DNA of 64,000 bases from Amborella trichopoda (GCF_000471905.2 NW_006494789.1:7180097-7244096), one strand, 5' to 3'. Shown: positions 1 to 11,801, counted from the first letter of the stretch. Numbers and translations are program-made. The notes: generated by a model from the sequence alone, not told the origin.

Positions 1-715
1 TGGACTCAGAGTAGAGCAGCTGGTAAATCCGGAACAACTCTTGCAATCCAGCTGGTGGGTCTTCTTTCCCAACCTGTTCACCTCCAAAATTGACCGAGTT
101 CGGGGGATACATAGCACCGATGAGCAGGAGACCACCGATAATGTGCCAATCTAGCAGAGACATCCCTACTTCCCCACGGCCTAGCAACCATGTATTACTG
201 ACATGGCTCCAAGTTTCCAATAGCACCTTGACCATGTTTGAACAACGGACATAGTTTCCCGCCGAGCACTGAATGGTGGCCAGTAGGGAAGCGTGCTTTA
301 GAGTATCCTTGTATCGACTCAACACCCTTATAGTCAAGGAAGAATACCCTTTCAGATACTGATGCTCCCCTTGCACCCGGAGACCAACCGAAGACCACTT
401 CAGGCCAGGGGTCTTCACCATTCTCTTGCCTATGGTCTGCACGTCCCCGCTTGAGGATATATTCCTTTGCAAAAAGTGGAGGAGGCCTACCCCTTCTTCT
501 ATTCTTACATTCCCATCGTTGTCTTCTCAAACCTCAAAGCGAATGGGGTCACTAGCAAATGTGACGCTGAAAGGCCACCACGGTTCACACAAAGCCTCAG
601 TGAGCCAGATTGGTTCATCCCTCACCAAGATTTTTTCAGTGAATTTGTTAGTGCCAAGGTCCCTTACTTGTGGGAGGTTCTTCACATCAGGAATTCCACT
701 TGAAAGTCGGGCCAT
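1..715 (-). pseudogene. Antisense PMD-like gene of a Tat-type retroelement, copy 1 (5' part)
   Basis: Minus-strand coding remnant running off the left window edge. It reads from a Met at 715 (MARLSSGIPDVK), shifts frame near 530, and continues through a stretch with ETWSHVSNTWLLGRGE and then a GGLLLIG motif. The pattern of a Trp-containing block, a GE turn and an IGGL/VGGL motif resembles the plant mobile domain (PMD, aminotransferase-like) family, which is known both in host genes and in plant transposons. The assignment is from memory of the family pattern. A homologous minus-strand copy lies at 16775-20035, and the two align across at least 180 residues. This copy keeps Trp where copy 2 has a stop. 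Frameshifts make it non-functional. Its leader and promoter lie at 716-1913. Confidence 0.6.
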
Positions 716-1861
716 GAAGCTAGAACAAAGGCTTCACCACCGTGCACAAGTCACTAAGGGCCAGCCTTATCACCTTGCGCAGGAGGTAGGACTATCGCCG
801 GCTATGCAAGACTTCCACAAATCACAAAGGCATAGCATCGGCTGTGCTCGCAAGGTCGTATCGCCGGCTGGTCACTTAAGGTGTAACGCCGGCTGCTCCT
901 ATAAAGGCTATCGCCATCTCATGACTAAGGAGTTTTAGCTTTCTCACGACTAAGGAGCTATCGCCATTTGAAAGCACAAGCACCTCGCAAACACCAGGAC
1001 GAAGCCTGGGTTAACGTCGTCTGCATCTAACACCTACGCTCCAACTGTTTGCACATGTCACATGTGCAACACACCATTTCCCTCGAAATTTGAGCACGCT
1101 GCCTGACACTCACGGTGTGGCTTATCATCATGCGTGCAGAGGGCACCATCCCGCGGCCCTTCAGCTCCGCAATCGTTACGACCTCGTTATGCCTCGGTTT
1201 CACATCAGCGTTTCCTTTCCTCATCAGGAACTCACTCCTACTCTCTACGAAACCCTTCTTCGTCTTTTCCCTCTCTTCCACTGATGACTGAAGCTAGCAA
1301 AAAACTTCTCGAAGTTCCTCAAAATCCCTCTACAACCTTTCGATTTCCCCTCCTCATACTTCTACAGTTAGCCACAACTCGCCAGAATTTCACTATGTTT
1401 TCAGTGAGCCCGCTGCTGCTCCTCCTTCTTCCCTTCTGATAACTAAAAGACCGTCAGAGTCCCCTAACCTTTCTACAACCTATAGGCAACCATAGAAGGA
1501 CCGGAAGATCACTGGAACTCTAGCAGAGTACCACTGCGACCCTCACAGTTTTGTCAGAAGTCCATCAAAAAGTCCCTGTGCACACCAGAAATGGCATCGT
1601 AACCTAATGGCACCACTATTTATCTCACGATAGCTGTTGTTCCTCACCAGAAAACCTCGGTGAATCTTCTTGAAGCTCCCTGTTCTCTGCTCGAGAGGCC
1701 TTGACACTCTTTGAAAATGTCTGCAAGCACTCCATAAGGCTCACGACTTGCGGAAGTTTGCTGAAGAACTTCTGAATGCCTGCACACTGTGAGTTTTGAT
1801 CGAGAAACTCTTGCGGGAAGTCTCTTGATGGATGCTTTGGCTCTCTCTAACAACTCTCTTC
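716..1861 (-). other. Long leader region of antisense PMD gene, copy 1
   Basis: No sustained reading frame. The stretch between the putative promoter (1862-1913) and the coding start at 715 is homologous to 20036-20923 (minus) and 25800-26870 (plus), so it is most likely a 5' untranslated leader of about 1.1 kb. Short imperfect repeats containing GCTATCGCC occur at about 775-970. Confidence 0.45.
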
Positions 1862-1913
1862 ATTGTTTTAACCTTCGGTAAAATAGTAAAATGGGGCTTT
1901 TCCCCCTTTGTAC
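1862..1913 (-). promoter_or_regulatory. Degenerate antisense promoter with adjacent hairpin, copy 1
   Basis: On the minus strand a TATA-like TACAAAG (1907-1913) is followed about 20 nt downstream by an inverted repeat (about 1862-1888; loop TTC, arms containing GGTAAAAT and its partner). Better preserved copies occur at 20924-20978 (minus) and 25747-25799 (plus). Promoter function is inferred from position and TATA sequence only. Confidence 0.4.
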
Positions 1914-2044
1914 TCAGCAGTACGACAAAGTGCCCCTTACAAGTTTGAAATGACTCTCTAGTCCTCGTCTTCTGACGACGATAAGTCTAGGCCGGGGTGG
2001 GGTAAGCCCGTGGCCCAAATGCAAGCCATTGATGCCTGTGCCTC

Positions 2045-2335
2045 ATGAGCCTACAACTGTCACTATACCTTATCGCCACATGCTTCACCAAGGAGCTAAC
2101 GTTGTGCGCTTCATCAGAGGCTATCACCGCACACTTCACCAGAGGCTATTGCCACGTGCTTCACAAGAGGCTATCGCTGCGTGCTCTACTAAAGAGGCTA
2201 TCATCGTGGCATTCATAAGAAGCTATCGCCTTTTTCTTCTCCAGAGGCTATAGCCGCACGCTTCACCAAGAGCCATCACCACATGTTTCACCAGGGCCTA
2301 ACGTCGTGCGCGTGTCATCTAGGTCGAATGCCACA
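2045..2335. repeat. Tandem repeat, about 30-bp units with GAGGCTATCGC core
   Basis: Units of the form cttcaccagaggctatcgcc recur at roughly 30-35 bp spacing. They lie on the distal side of the antisense promoter in the element tail and are degenerate. No reading frame is conserved. Confidence 0.6.
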
Positions 2336-2504
2336 TGCGTCATCCAAAACTTAGCGCTATGCACATGCTATGGTACTCCCATCTAGACCATCGTTCTACA
2401 TCCTCAGGGAGTTCCTTCCCTGCACCATAGTCATCACTCCTCGAGGAGTTTAGTCTCCAATTAGGGCTCTATTCCTAGTGGAGTCACATTCCCTTACAAT
2501 CTAA

Positions 2505-2745
2505 ATAGTCTAGGTGCATGACCCTAAACTGCATGGTCCACATTATATGACCCTAAACTATAGCGGACGTCTTGTTGCACGGCCTTAAATTTCATGGTCC
2601 TAGTTCTGCATAATCATGGTCCAAACTATATGACCTAAATCTATAGCGAAGGTCTAGATGCACAACCTTAAACTGCATGGTCCTCGTTGCATGACTCTAA
2701 ACAACATAACCATGGTCCAGCTGTATGACCATAAACTTTAACGCA
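2505..2745. repeat. Minisatellite with CATGACCnTAAACT core, tail of element
   Basis: Short units containing atgaccctaaact and catggtcc alternate here. The same minisatellite recurs at 21455-22190, 22540-22760, 47030-47160, 48255-48625 and 48985-49075, always between the coding part and the 3' LTR of a Tat-like element. At about 2745-2760 the sequence switches to LTR-interior sequence, a recombination or deletion junction. Confidence 0.65.
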
Positions 2746-2789
2746 CGGCATATCTTCATTCATCTCTATGTCTCAGCGAGGTTCACCGA

Positions 2790-3200
2790 TGATGCTGCTC
2801 ATCGTCGTCCGTAAGAGTATCCTCGGCATCCCGCGTAAGCACAGACGGTGATGCCTATCGCTGCCCGTAGGGGGCTCACCCTGTTGCAAACCTATCACAG
2901 ACGATGATGCCTCTCACTGCCTGCGAAGGGCTGTGGCGATGTCTATCGCTGTCCGTAGGCTTCTCTTGCGCCCTGTGCCTATTGTAGATGGCGTTGCCTA
3001 TCGCCGCCCGCGAAGGTTCGCGGTGATGCCTATCGTCACTTGCAGGCTTCTTTCGTGTGCTCGATGCCTACCGTCGTCCATAGGTTTCTCTTGCATCCCA
3101 AGCCTATTGCCGTGCACTTCACAAGAAGCTATCGCTGCCCGTAAAGAGATGTGATGCCTTCTCGGGTTGCCAATGGTGATGCCTAATACCGTCTAACATT
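2790..3200. repeat. Tandem repeat inside LTR, GATGCCTATCGCC core
   Basis: About eight degenerate units of roughly 40-60 bp, each with a form of gatgcctatcgccgcccg. Only one or two such units occur at the matching place in the LTRs at 13510-13560 and 34440-34480, so the array is expanded here. Confidence 0.6.
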
Positions 3201-3704
3201 TGCCGCCTGCCCCTTTCGCGCGTGAGCAGCAATGTCCAGCACCATCCAGGGGCCACAACACTGTTACTCCACGGCTGTGGATGGCGATGCTTAGCATCGT
3301 CGGGCCCTCCTCCTTTGCCATCTCATGCCTCCTCTTTGCTTTCTGCTCTTCTCTTTTCTTCATTTCTCGCTCAACTGAAGGGTGACTCAGTCTAGCACTG
3401 TAATAGTTGTCTAGCTGTCGAGCAGTATTGTCGTCGTGCTGGTCCTTAGTATCATGCCTATCTTGCTACCACACCAGATTAGGACAGTCATATCGACCTT
3501 GGTTTCGAGTAGTATTGTTGTCGTGCTGGTCTAAGTTATCGTTCCAGTCTTGCTACCACTTTGAGTCGGTCACTGTATTGGTTCAGCTATCATGCTAGCC
3601 TAGTCCCCTTGTCAAGTCCTCTCCTCCTTTCTCTCTTTATTTAAATCCTCTTCTTCATCACCCTAATTTCTCACCTTCTTTGCCATATGAGTGTGCATTG
3701 CCCT

Positions 3705-3738
3705 AAGACAAGGGTGGGTCCTTCGACCCACTTGTCTT
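3705..3738 (+). other. Conserved LTR hairpin, element 1 copy
   Basis: Near-perfect inverted repeat with arms GGTGGGTC and GACCCAC around a CTTC loop, extended by AAGACAA and TTGTCTT. The same structure lies at 7924-7951, 33938-33973, 43936-43966, 54805-54835 and 63885-63915. Its role is unknown; the position near the 3' part of the LTR would suit an RNA structure in R or U5. Confidence 0.6.
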
Positions 3739-4061
3739 GCAAGCTAACCATGATAGTGTTGTGCAGAAAACAAGGAGATTGCAAGTCAAGGGAGGCAATT
3801 CCGAACCAGCTGAAGCAGCTGTGGGCTTTCTATAATGATCTAAGAGGGTGTCAAAGTTAGTCAGCCCGAGTAAGTTACGGATCCAGGTGGGGTTGGTCCC
3901 CACCTCACGTTCAAAATTCCTCTCTCATCTGTTAGGCACATGCTCTTGTTCTGTGAACAAGGTTCCCGAGAGAGCGGTCTCAGGTCCTGGGTCGTTTGAA
4001 CCTAAGACACCTGTCACCCGATCACCTAGATCTAGGGAGGCAAGATCGAGCCACTTAACCA

Positions 4062-7000
4062 ACAAGTTCTGCGAGCCTCGTTCCTGACTTTCCTTTTGAG
4101 TGTCGACCCAGTGTCATGCTCCCGGGTCCTCACCTGGATTGAGATGAGGAGGGATGTGAAGATCCCTCACTTCCTGCCCTCAAGGAATTGCAGACCCTCC
4201 ACCAAGGCCTATGCATCAGTGACGCATCAGCCACCACACACTGCATGCAGCCCGTTACTTATCGGTCCTACTGCTCCGGCAGCCACAAGGCTGCCCCTTT
4301 GTATTTCGGAACTAGCAGGTCACCTGTCGTTGCTGCAGTGGGTCACCATATGGCCACCCCTTATTATCTTCAACCTCGACTCGCTATAGCAAGAGGCTCG
4401 ACACTTCGAGGAGAAGGTTCAAAGACCTTCGCCTCCCACACACTTTCTAAAGCTCATGGTTCATCCACTTGAGCTACACCTCAGGGCAACCCTCAGGTTA
4501 CTCTAGGTCATCATCAGGGTTTGGGGCTTCTTGGACCTGGCCATGTACATTTTGCTCATATGCATTACATCACTCGGGATTGCTCGGTCACCGTCATTTC
4601 CTGAGCACATGAGAGACGACCTTCTCATTGCCCCTCCTGGCACAAGCATTCTCACTCTGTGAGGGATGGTAACAAGTTCAATCTTTCACACACACGTGCT
4701 CGGGGCATTGGACCTTTTATTCCCGGAACTGCCGCTCGAGCCCCTGTCCACTTCCAAGTCACCTGAAGACCTTCTCCGAGGAGCACACACGCACCGATAC
4801 CACTGTCTACATCCAGCTCCTGGGCGAAAGGCCACTGGCAGCCGACTCCTCCCCCATTCGCCACTTCTCCACCGGCGAAACCCTTGCAGACATAGTACTC
4901 AAAAGCCTTCCCCAAGAGTGCCATCATGCAATCCCCTCTTCAAACCCATGTTTTCCCTGGAGCTCAAAGGCAAGCTCGAGGCAAGGCTCCCTTCACTGGA
5001 GAAGTCATTCTTCATCCTTCTCTCCCCAAGCTAAGACAGTCCAAAATGGACAAACAGAGTGTCATTATTAGCCCCTATCCGTTACCTCAACTCATGGAGG
5101 TAGCTTTGGGTTGTTTGAGGAAGGCGGGCCGTTCCCAATTACGGTATCGTTCTCGATTTTTGAAAGGAGTATATCTGGACCTGAGAACCAAGCATGAGGA
5201 AGGCATACGGATTACATAAAAGAAGAAACCTAAAAAGCCTGGTGAAAGAAAACCCACTACCCCCTAGTTAAGAATCCCTTCTACCCATTTATGGTGGCAA
5301 CCGAGCCAGAAGAAAGAGGGGTAGAGGCCTGCGCAGTCGTCACCGCTGTAGGCAATGACCCGAGCCAGCAATACCCACACTCCCAAGACAGTCGCGAACC
5401 GATTCTCACTCAGTCCGCATTTAGGGCCAAGTTTAGTCGGGGCAATTCCATCCCCTGCTGACCGATATCCCGCATACGCCAAACACACAAAGCCCTGACC
5501 GTGCAGGAGACCTCTCCCCTCGAAGATATAGTTAACATGATGGTCGTCCTGACGATGAACCTCAGGAACGTCTGGTTCGGCTGTAAGGCCCGATAGGGCG
5601 TATGATTGAATAGATGGTAAGTATCACATTCCTTGGGAACTCATCTCACCAGGGGCCTAATTCTTCATACGTTCCCGATCCGAATGAGAAGCTTCCAAGA
5701 TAGTTGCCTCCTTCCAACTCTCATGACCATTCTACCCCTTGTCAAGTCTCACAGGATGACATTGATGCTATAGTCAGCCATATCTTGCGGGATAGGCAGA
5801 TCCTCGGGATGTAAGATATGCCCCCCTATCAGAAGCTCTACCCTTCGTACAACGACTTGCTCCCATTTCCCCAAATTACCAGAAGGGGAGGCTCCCTGTC
5901 TTTAATGGCACTAGTGCTCTTCGCCAAATATTGCTCACTTCACCTCGGCATGTCAAGAGACCACTATTGATGGGACGTTCCAACTCCGTCAGTTTGTCGA
6001 TAATCTCAATGGGCCAACGTTCAAGTGGTACGGTCGACTTCCCCTAAACTCAATGTAGACCTGGGAAGAGATGGAATGCTTGTTTTACAAGTGCTTCTAT
6101 GAAGTTTAAAGAGAAGTACAATCCATTTGAGCTCCTCACTATGACCCAGGGTCCATAAGAGCCAGTTGATCAGTTTATTGTAAGATGAAGCTATTTGGTT
6201 GCATGTCAAACCAACCTTATGCCTAAGATCGATGTCGTCTAGACCTGTGCGTGTAACATGTGGTCGAAATCCTCTCTGCATATCGAGGCTTCAAACCATG
6301 GCAGTCCGTATAGAAAGCCCCCTTAAGCACCATGGCAAACTCCGAGCGCCATCATCAGTTGGGGAAAATAGTAGGAATTCTGGTAATACCCACCCTAATT
6401 CCCAAGGTACTAAAAAAAGGGGAGCAATCAGCACCGCTATCACCGTATCTGATGCCAAGAAAGCCCCCCTCCAAACTCTAGATTTCTCTAATGGGGTGAA
6501 TCCCACCAATGCATAAGAGACACGTTAGGTAAAGCATCAGTAGCCTCAGGCCTACAATAAGGTGCATCCACTGTCAAAATCTTTATCAAAAGGACTACTG
6601 GGTAGAAAAGAGGAACAAGGTTTACAACTTCAATAAGGATTTGGTCCTCGCCCTACTCCAAATGTTGCTAAAACAAGAGATGATTGCTTTGCCTGAGATA
6701 AGAAAGCCAAAAGAGGTTGAACTTGCCACCCACATGAATTATTGTGCCGATCATAGAATGTTCGGGCATCCTATTCAGGAGTGCTTCACTATCAAAGACC
6801 ATATTGAGGCCTTAATCCAAAGGGGACAGATCTAGCTAGATGCCCTCAAGAAAGCATTTGGGGAAACTGAGGCATCCCATATGGTGGCAGCACAAGAAGA
6901 GGAGCAAGAAGATTATTCTGATGAACTGCCACTGAATCTTCTCCTGGCAATGTTCAACATGATGATCCAAGAAGGAATCATTGCACCGTGGCCATCAAGG

Positions 7001-7689
7001 CAGCCCAAGCACATTGCACAAGGAACCGAGCATCTCTGGTGCCCATACCACCTAGTACATGGCCATGATTTGGCTAAGTGCTTTGCCTTCCGAGCCTTAG
7101 TATAAGTGAAAGTCTGAAGGAGACACCTCACAGTTGAAATTTTAGTCCCCGTCCCTGAAGGTGACACGTAAGCCCCTGGATTGCCAGCACAAGAGGTCAC
7201 TCAGACACAAATCTCTTGTGATTCTGTGCCACAAGAATCTTTCGAATCAGATGAGCCCTCCACTTCTCAACCATGGCAGATTTATCGAGGGTGAAACCAA
7301 ATGAAATCTTTGAGAAGGGAGGCGATTTGCCAAGCGAGGCTAGATCCCAAGCCTAGTGAACCCGGTGAGCCTACACTAGCCAAGAAAAGGGGTAAGAGAA
7401 GAAGAGTACCAAGGGATGCTCATCGAAGGAGGAGGACCCTTCAACCCTCGGTCGATGCAGAATTCCTTTCGCTTGTACCTCCACTGCTGACATTGAGGGA
7501 TTTTCTCCACAAGACAGTCACTACCACCGACCAAGACCCGCAAGTCAACCAAGAAGGGATTCCAAGACCGATCCAGGCTTCTCATTTGTCCGACAAGGGT
7601 GACAACACTAAAAGCATCCCTCAATCCAAGTGGCGACGTTAAAAGCTACCAGGTTCAGTCCAATCTGAGTGATGACCCTAAAAGCTCTT
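4062..7689 (+). pseudogene. gag: Decayed gag region of Tat-like element 1
   Basis: Plus-strand capsid/nucleocapsid region broken by many stops and frameshifts. The first part (4096-5050) matches the Ser/Pro/Thr-rich leader region of the other copies (44111-45200 and 13690-14750). The middle (5750-6080) contains YQKLYPSY and an Arg-Leu-Pro segment homologous to the Gag core at 15370-15680. Two CCHC-like motifs follow: YCADHRMFGHPIQEC (within 6641-6835, ending ALIQRGQI and a stop) and WCPYHLVHGHDLAKC (within 6881-7105). The last piece (7301-7642) matches 31216-31479 of element 3. At about 7685 gag sequence stops against an LTR of opposite orientation. Gag would package element RNA into particles; this copy cannot encode it. 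Confidence 0.75.
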
Positions 7690-7923
7690 TGGTTAGCTCA
7701 AGAAATGTGTAAGGAGGACGCGGGCAGGAACACCAATTGGTGAGAGAGGAATTTGGTCGTGAGGTGGGACTTACATCACGTGGGTCTGTGACACACTCGG
7801 GCTAGCTCACATGGGAACCCTCTTAGATCACGTGGAATACCCCTCCTAGCCTGTGGTCAATTTGGAATCGCCTTCATTGACCTATTTCTTCTTACCTGCA
7901 AGCACACTCACACATTAGAGTAC

Positions 7924-7951
7924 AGACAAGTGGGTCTGAGGACCCCATCTT
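7924..7951 (-). other. Conserved LTR hairpin, LTR G copy
   Basis: Arms AGACAAGTGGGTC and GACCCCATCTT around a short loop; the same structure as at 3705-3738 and four other LTR copies. Confidence 0.55.
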
Positions 7952-8247
7952 ATAATAGGGTGAGCGCACACGTGCGTGTGTACTCAAAGGAAAATAGAAG
8001 ATAACATAGAAGAATCAATGTCAAGTCGACAGCCTCACGGTGTCTGCTTGACAAGGGACTCTTAGTACATATTTTACAGTAAAGAGAAGAAAAGGGGTGA
8101 GATAGAAAGAGTGAGAGACAAAAGAAAGAGAGAAGAAAAGAAGAAAGAAATAAGAATTTGAATGCTAGTTTTCTTTTTACCTAGTACTTCAAAGAAAAGA
8201 AAGAGAAAGAAACTGAAGGCTGGTGAGAGGAGAAAGGAGGAAGTGGT

Positions 8248-8825
8248 CGTACTCGATAGTATGTACTGCCGTGCAAGATAGAGAAGAAAGAGAGAGAGAA
8301 GTGTCACACCCGACAGTGTGTGCTGTCACGCGTGATAGGAAGGGGGAGAGAAGAAAGGTCACACTCAACAGTGCTCACTGTCGTGCGAGACAGAGAGAAG
8401 GGAGAAGAGAGAGAGGGTCACTCTCGGTAGTGCTCACTACTATGCGAGAAAGAGAAGAGAGAAGAGAGAGAGGGTAGCACTCAGCAGTATTCACTGCCAT
8501 GCGAGATAGGGAGAAGAGAAAAAAGAGAGAGGGTCGCGCTCGATAGTGTTCACTACTGTGCACGACAGAAGAAAGGAAGAAGAGAGAGAAGGTCATGCTC
8601 AATGGTGTTCACTGTCGTGCACGATAGAAGAAAGAAAAAAGAGAGAGAAGGTTGCACTCGACAATGCTCAGTGCTATGCACGACAGAAAAAAGAAAGAAG
8701 AGAGAGAAGGTCATGCTCGACAGTGTTCACTGCCGTGCATGACAAAAGAAAGAAAGAAGAGAGAGAAGGTCATGCTTGACTATATTCATTGTCGTGCATG
8801 ACTGAAGAAAGAAAGAAGAGAGAGA
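8248..8825. repeat. Tandem array, ten units of about 57-59 bp, each with a small palindrome
   Basis: Units start near 8248, 8302, 8357, 8416, 8473, 8531, 8590, 8649, 8708 and 8767. Each has a variable CAGTG-NN-CACTG palindrome followed by a GA-rich spacer. Units near 8416 and 8531 have TAGTG paired with CACTA, so both arms changed together. It lies inside LTR G. A GA-rich stretch without the palindrome continues to about 9030. Confidence 0.8.
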
Positions 8826-9121
8826 AGAGGCAAGAAGAAAAGAGAGAAAGGAAAGAAGAAGAGAGCAAAAGGAAAGAAGAAGAGAGAGATTGGGAAGAAG
8901 AAAATCGAGAAAGGAAAATGAAAGAGAAGGATGAGTGAGAAAGAAGAGAGAGCAAGAAACGGAGTGAGAAAGAAGAGAGAGAAAGAAGAGAGAGGAGAGA
9001 GAAAGTGGTGAGAGAAAATGGAGAGAGAAAGTTACCTTTAAGCCCAAGGGTGCCTGTTCAAAATTTTCTTTCTCCTCTCTCTCTAAACCATGACCCAAAG
9101 CTTAAGCCAAAAGAGAATTTT

Positions 9122-9172
9122 TTTATTGATTGAGAAGTAGCCCTTTACATGAGGTGTGTACATGCTTATATA
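9122..9172 (-). promoter_or_regulatory. LTR G promoter and polyadenylation signal (minus)
   Basis: TATATAAG on the minus strand at 9166-9172, followed about 40 nt downstream by AATAAA (TTTATT on plus, 9122-9127). The same TATA-to-AATAAA order is seen in LTRs A, B and C and would place a short R region between start site and poly(A) site. Confidence 0.5.
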
Positions 9173-10499
9173 GAAGTGGGGCCCAAAAATTGGTGTACAA
9201 TCAATTTTTGACCTAATTGCTAAAAATTAACAGAATTAAAGAAATTCTAAAAATTAAGGACAAAATGACGATTTTACCCCTGCACTAACAATATGTGAAT
9301 TCCAAATCAGTCCCTGCAATGCCCGTTCACCGTGGAAACTTTCTGTGGCTGATTCAAGTCTTTTTAGGTCACCATATGGTCAAAAGAATATTGTATTCTT
9401 GATGGGCTCGAGAAGATGATCGCTTTGATATCCATTTCGAGCCATGGATCAGAGTTTTTGCCCTCGAAGATTTAGGATTCAGCATGTTTCTCAGTGTTTT
9501 TCACCGATTTGTTCACTGTAGTGTAACGAGCAAGTTACCACGATCGTTCTATAAAAACAACGACTTGATTTGATGCCTGGACGATAGTTTTCCAAATTGG
9601 GAAACTTTGACCAGAATTTGGAATCTAGTGGCCAGAATTTGCCACTATTTATCACTGATTTATGATGAATCTGACCATCCATCACATGTGACATTCGACT
9701 CGGAGGAAGCTATAGACCTTATGGTTGTAATGAGTCTGATCTTGCGTCGATCCGTCATTCAAATGCCGTGATGCAGGCGTTTGATCAAGAGGATATGTTG
9801 CTAGAAATTTTCTGCTACTTTTGAAACTTTCCGGTGAACTTCTCTCTTTAATTTCTCCTGGCTCGGGCCGTGTAATCGTGTGTGCTGCATATGAAATTGA
9901 CCTGGTCTACGAGATGAACATGCTCCCAAATTTGGGCTCGATCCGACCCGAGATGAGGAAGACATGGCCATGGAAAGTTTGCCCCCGAAATTGTGAAGCT
10001 TAGTTTCCATTAATGGAGACTGGTTCATCGAGGGCATACCGTAATAGTGTACAACCTACCCATTTTTGCTAATTTTGTCATAACTTACTCTAGAAGCGTC
10101 AAAATGCATTGAAAATTGGTACCTGTGGGTTTTCAAATGTTTTGAATCCATCGACGATGGTATGGAGACCATTTGACTCCCTGATAATGATGTTGTAGTT
10201 TAGAGTCCATTCTCAGCATGATAGAAGCAGAATTTCCTAATACTATTTTGTCGTCTGCACTACCTTAAACTCGTTGTATTGCGATGAAACTTGGCAGAAG
10301 TTCTTAGAAGACTCTTAGTCACATGCTTGTGCATTTTTTGGCCATTTTGAGACTGTCATAAATGACACTTCTAGACCACGGCTTATTGACCTATAGCTTC
10401 CATAGTCCATAGGCATTTTGGTACCTACAGACTTAGGTCGTGAACATCTCTCTCTTTATTTGCATCGACGATAGAAGTGATGGAAAATAACCTTAAACA

Positions 10500-11801
10500 T
10501 ATTACCCCGCTGAATTTTTATGCTTCACGAGAAGCGAGAAGTACAACATTTGGAAACAAAATTGTTCTTTGACTTTAGTTCTCTTCTTGGCCACTGGATC
10601 ACACAAACATCAAAGGGATACTAGTGTGAAGTTGCTTCCCAGAGGAGTAACCAAGGTGCTCATATGGCTGGGGGCCTTGTTTAAGGGCTTGTAGACCCAG
10701 ACGTGGATACTTTTGGGGGGAGAAGAGACATTTAAGGGGTGATTTTAGAGTCTACACCCTGTTGGACGGACATGATACTTTTAAAGTCTTCACCCTTGTC
10801 AGACCTTTTTACAGTGTTGTTTGCTACTACAAGATGTTTGCTTTGACAAGTAGGGTACCCTTGTGGGCCCCATCCTACTCAGTCCCGTCAGGAGCTTTTT
10901 GTTGGCTGACTCGAATGTCTGATCCTATCAGGAGGGATTTTTGCGAGATGACCTGGAAAGAGCTCTACCCTCGTTGCTGTGGGCAGGTATTGACCTGATT
11001 TGACAGTATCTTGCTTGTGAACAATCTCGTATTTTATTTTTTAGGTCTCGACAATAGGGTATTCTGCTACCGATGATTTTTATTGAAATACTGGTTGAAG
11101 CCTCCCGTTGTGGCAAACGCTACATCAGCCTGTTTATTGATCCGAGTGCCCTTTCAAGTTTTCACTTAGACTAGGGGAAGTGGTAGCGTAGAGACGGTTT
11201 TCACCAACCTCTTTTTTATTAGGCTCTTTGTCCCATGACCTGATGGCCATGTCTTCCTTTTTTCCATTTTTACTGACGGTTCCCTTTCGGGTTTTCACCT
11301 TGCCAAGTTTTTATTTACAGAACACACTTACTCATGGTTTCGTGATCATGCACGTCCGTCATTTTTACTGGTGGTGTACCCCTTCCGGGTTTACACCATG
11401 TTCATTTTTTTTGTGGGGCTGTGTTTAAGGTAATGCCTCCGGGATATGGGCTATTTAAGGTAATATAGCCTTGACCATCGTGCAAATTAGTGTAACGTCA
11501 TGCGGCCAAGACACGTGCTACAGTTTAAGGTCATGCAACTGGACCATGATGGGGATGGATGACGGTCTGTGGAGGCCATCGGATGAGTATGGTGGTGGTT
11601 TGACTCACTTTGGGGAGATGGCACGAGATCGTCTATGTATGATGGGAGGTATTTTGTGTGGAAGATAAATAAGGGGTGGCCCACTTGCTGTCGATGAGTA
11701 TGAATGATGGAATGGCTCACTGGGGCATGGACCCGACCCACTAGGGAATGTTGCGAGTTTATAAATGGCAATGGACTCGCTTGGGAGGAAGTGAAGGTGG
11801 T
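10500..11801 (-). other. 3' internal tail of a minus-strand Tat-like element
   Basis: Non-coding. Read on the minus strand it matches 48860-50228 of element 4: minisatellite pieces (about 11440-11540), repeats with CCCTTTCGGGTTTTCACC on plus (around 11280 and 11380), and a segment next to the LTR including a degenerate form of the pre-LTR hairpin (about 10510-10550). It stops at 11801, where element 2 begins, so it was cut by that insertion or by a later rearrangement. Confidence 0.6.

Larger units (their letters stand above)
2750..4061 (+). mobile_element. 5'-truncated LTR (element 1)
   Basis: This is the 3' part of an LTR related to the LTRs at 11802-13680 and 33638-36264. The first part (2790-3200) is an expanded tandem repeat with a GATGCCTATCGCC core. 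It then carries a poly-pyrimidine stretch, a conserved hairpin (3705-3738), and an end matching other LTR ends (GAGCCACTTAACCA near 4061). The U3 half is missing; the left junction is with element tail sequence. The PBS that should follow is deleted: sequence after 4061 matches material about 120 bp inside the better-preserved copy at 44171. Confidence 0.65.
7690..10499 (-). mobile_element. Minus-strand LTR (LTR G), A/B subfamily
   Basis: Reverse-complement homolog of the LTRs at 39610-44171 and 50229-55148. Read on the minus strand it starts with TGTTTAAGGTTATTTTCC at 10499 and can be followed to about 7690, where the last part of the LTR appears missing. It contains a TATA box (9166-9172), an AATAAA signal (minus, 9122-9127), a GA-rich tandem array, one hairpin unit at 8157-8194 and the conserved hairpin at 7924-7951. 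Since 10500-11801 matches the 3' internal tail, this is a 3' LTR of a minus-strand element. Confidence 0.75.

Noticed and set aside
8248..8825. CRISPR-like array
   Set aside because: Repeats are adjacent, degenerate and inside a plant LTR; spacers are GA-rich repeats, not unique sequence.
7690..11801. LTR G and tail as the 3' end of element 3, with element 2 nested inside
   Set aside because: Orientation fits, but LTR G belongs to the A/B subfamily and LTR E to the D/F subfamily, so they are unlikely to be two LTRs of one insertion.
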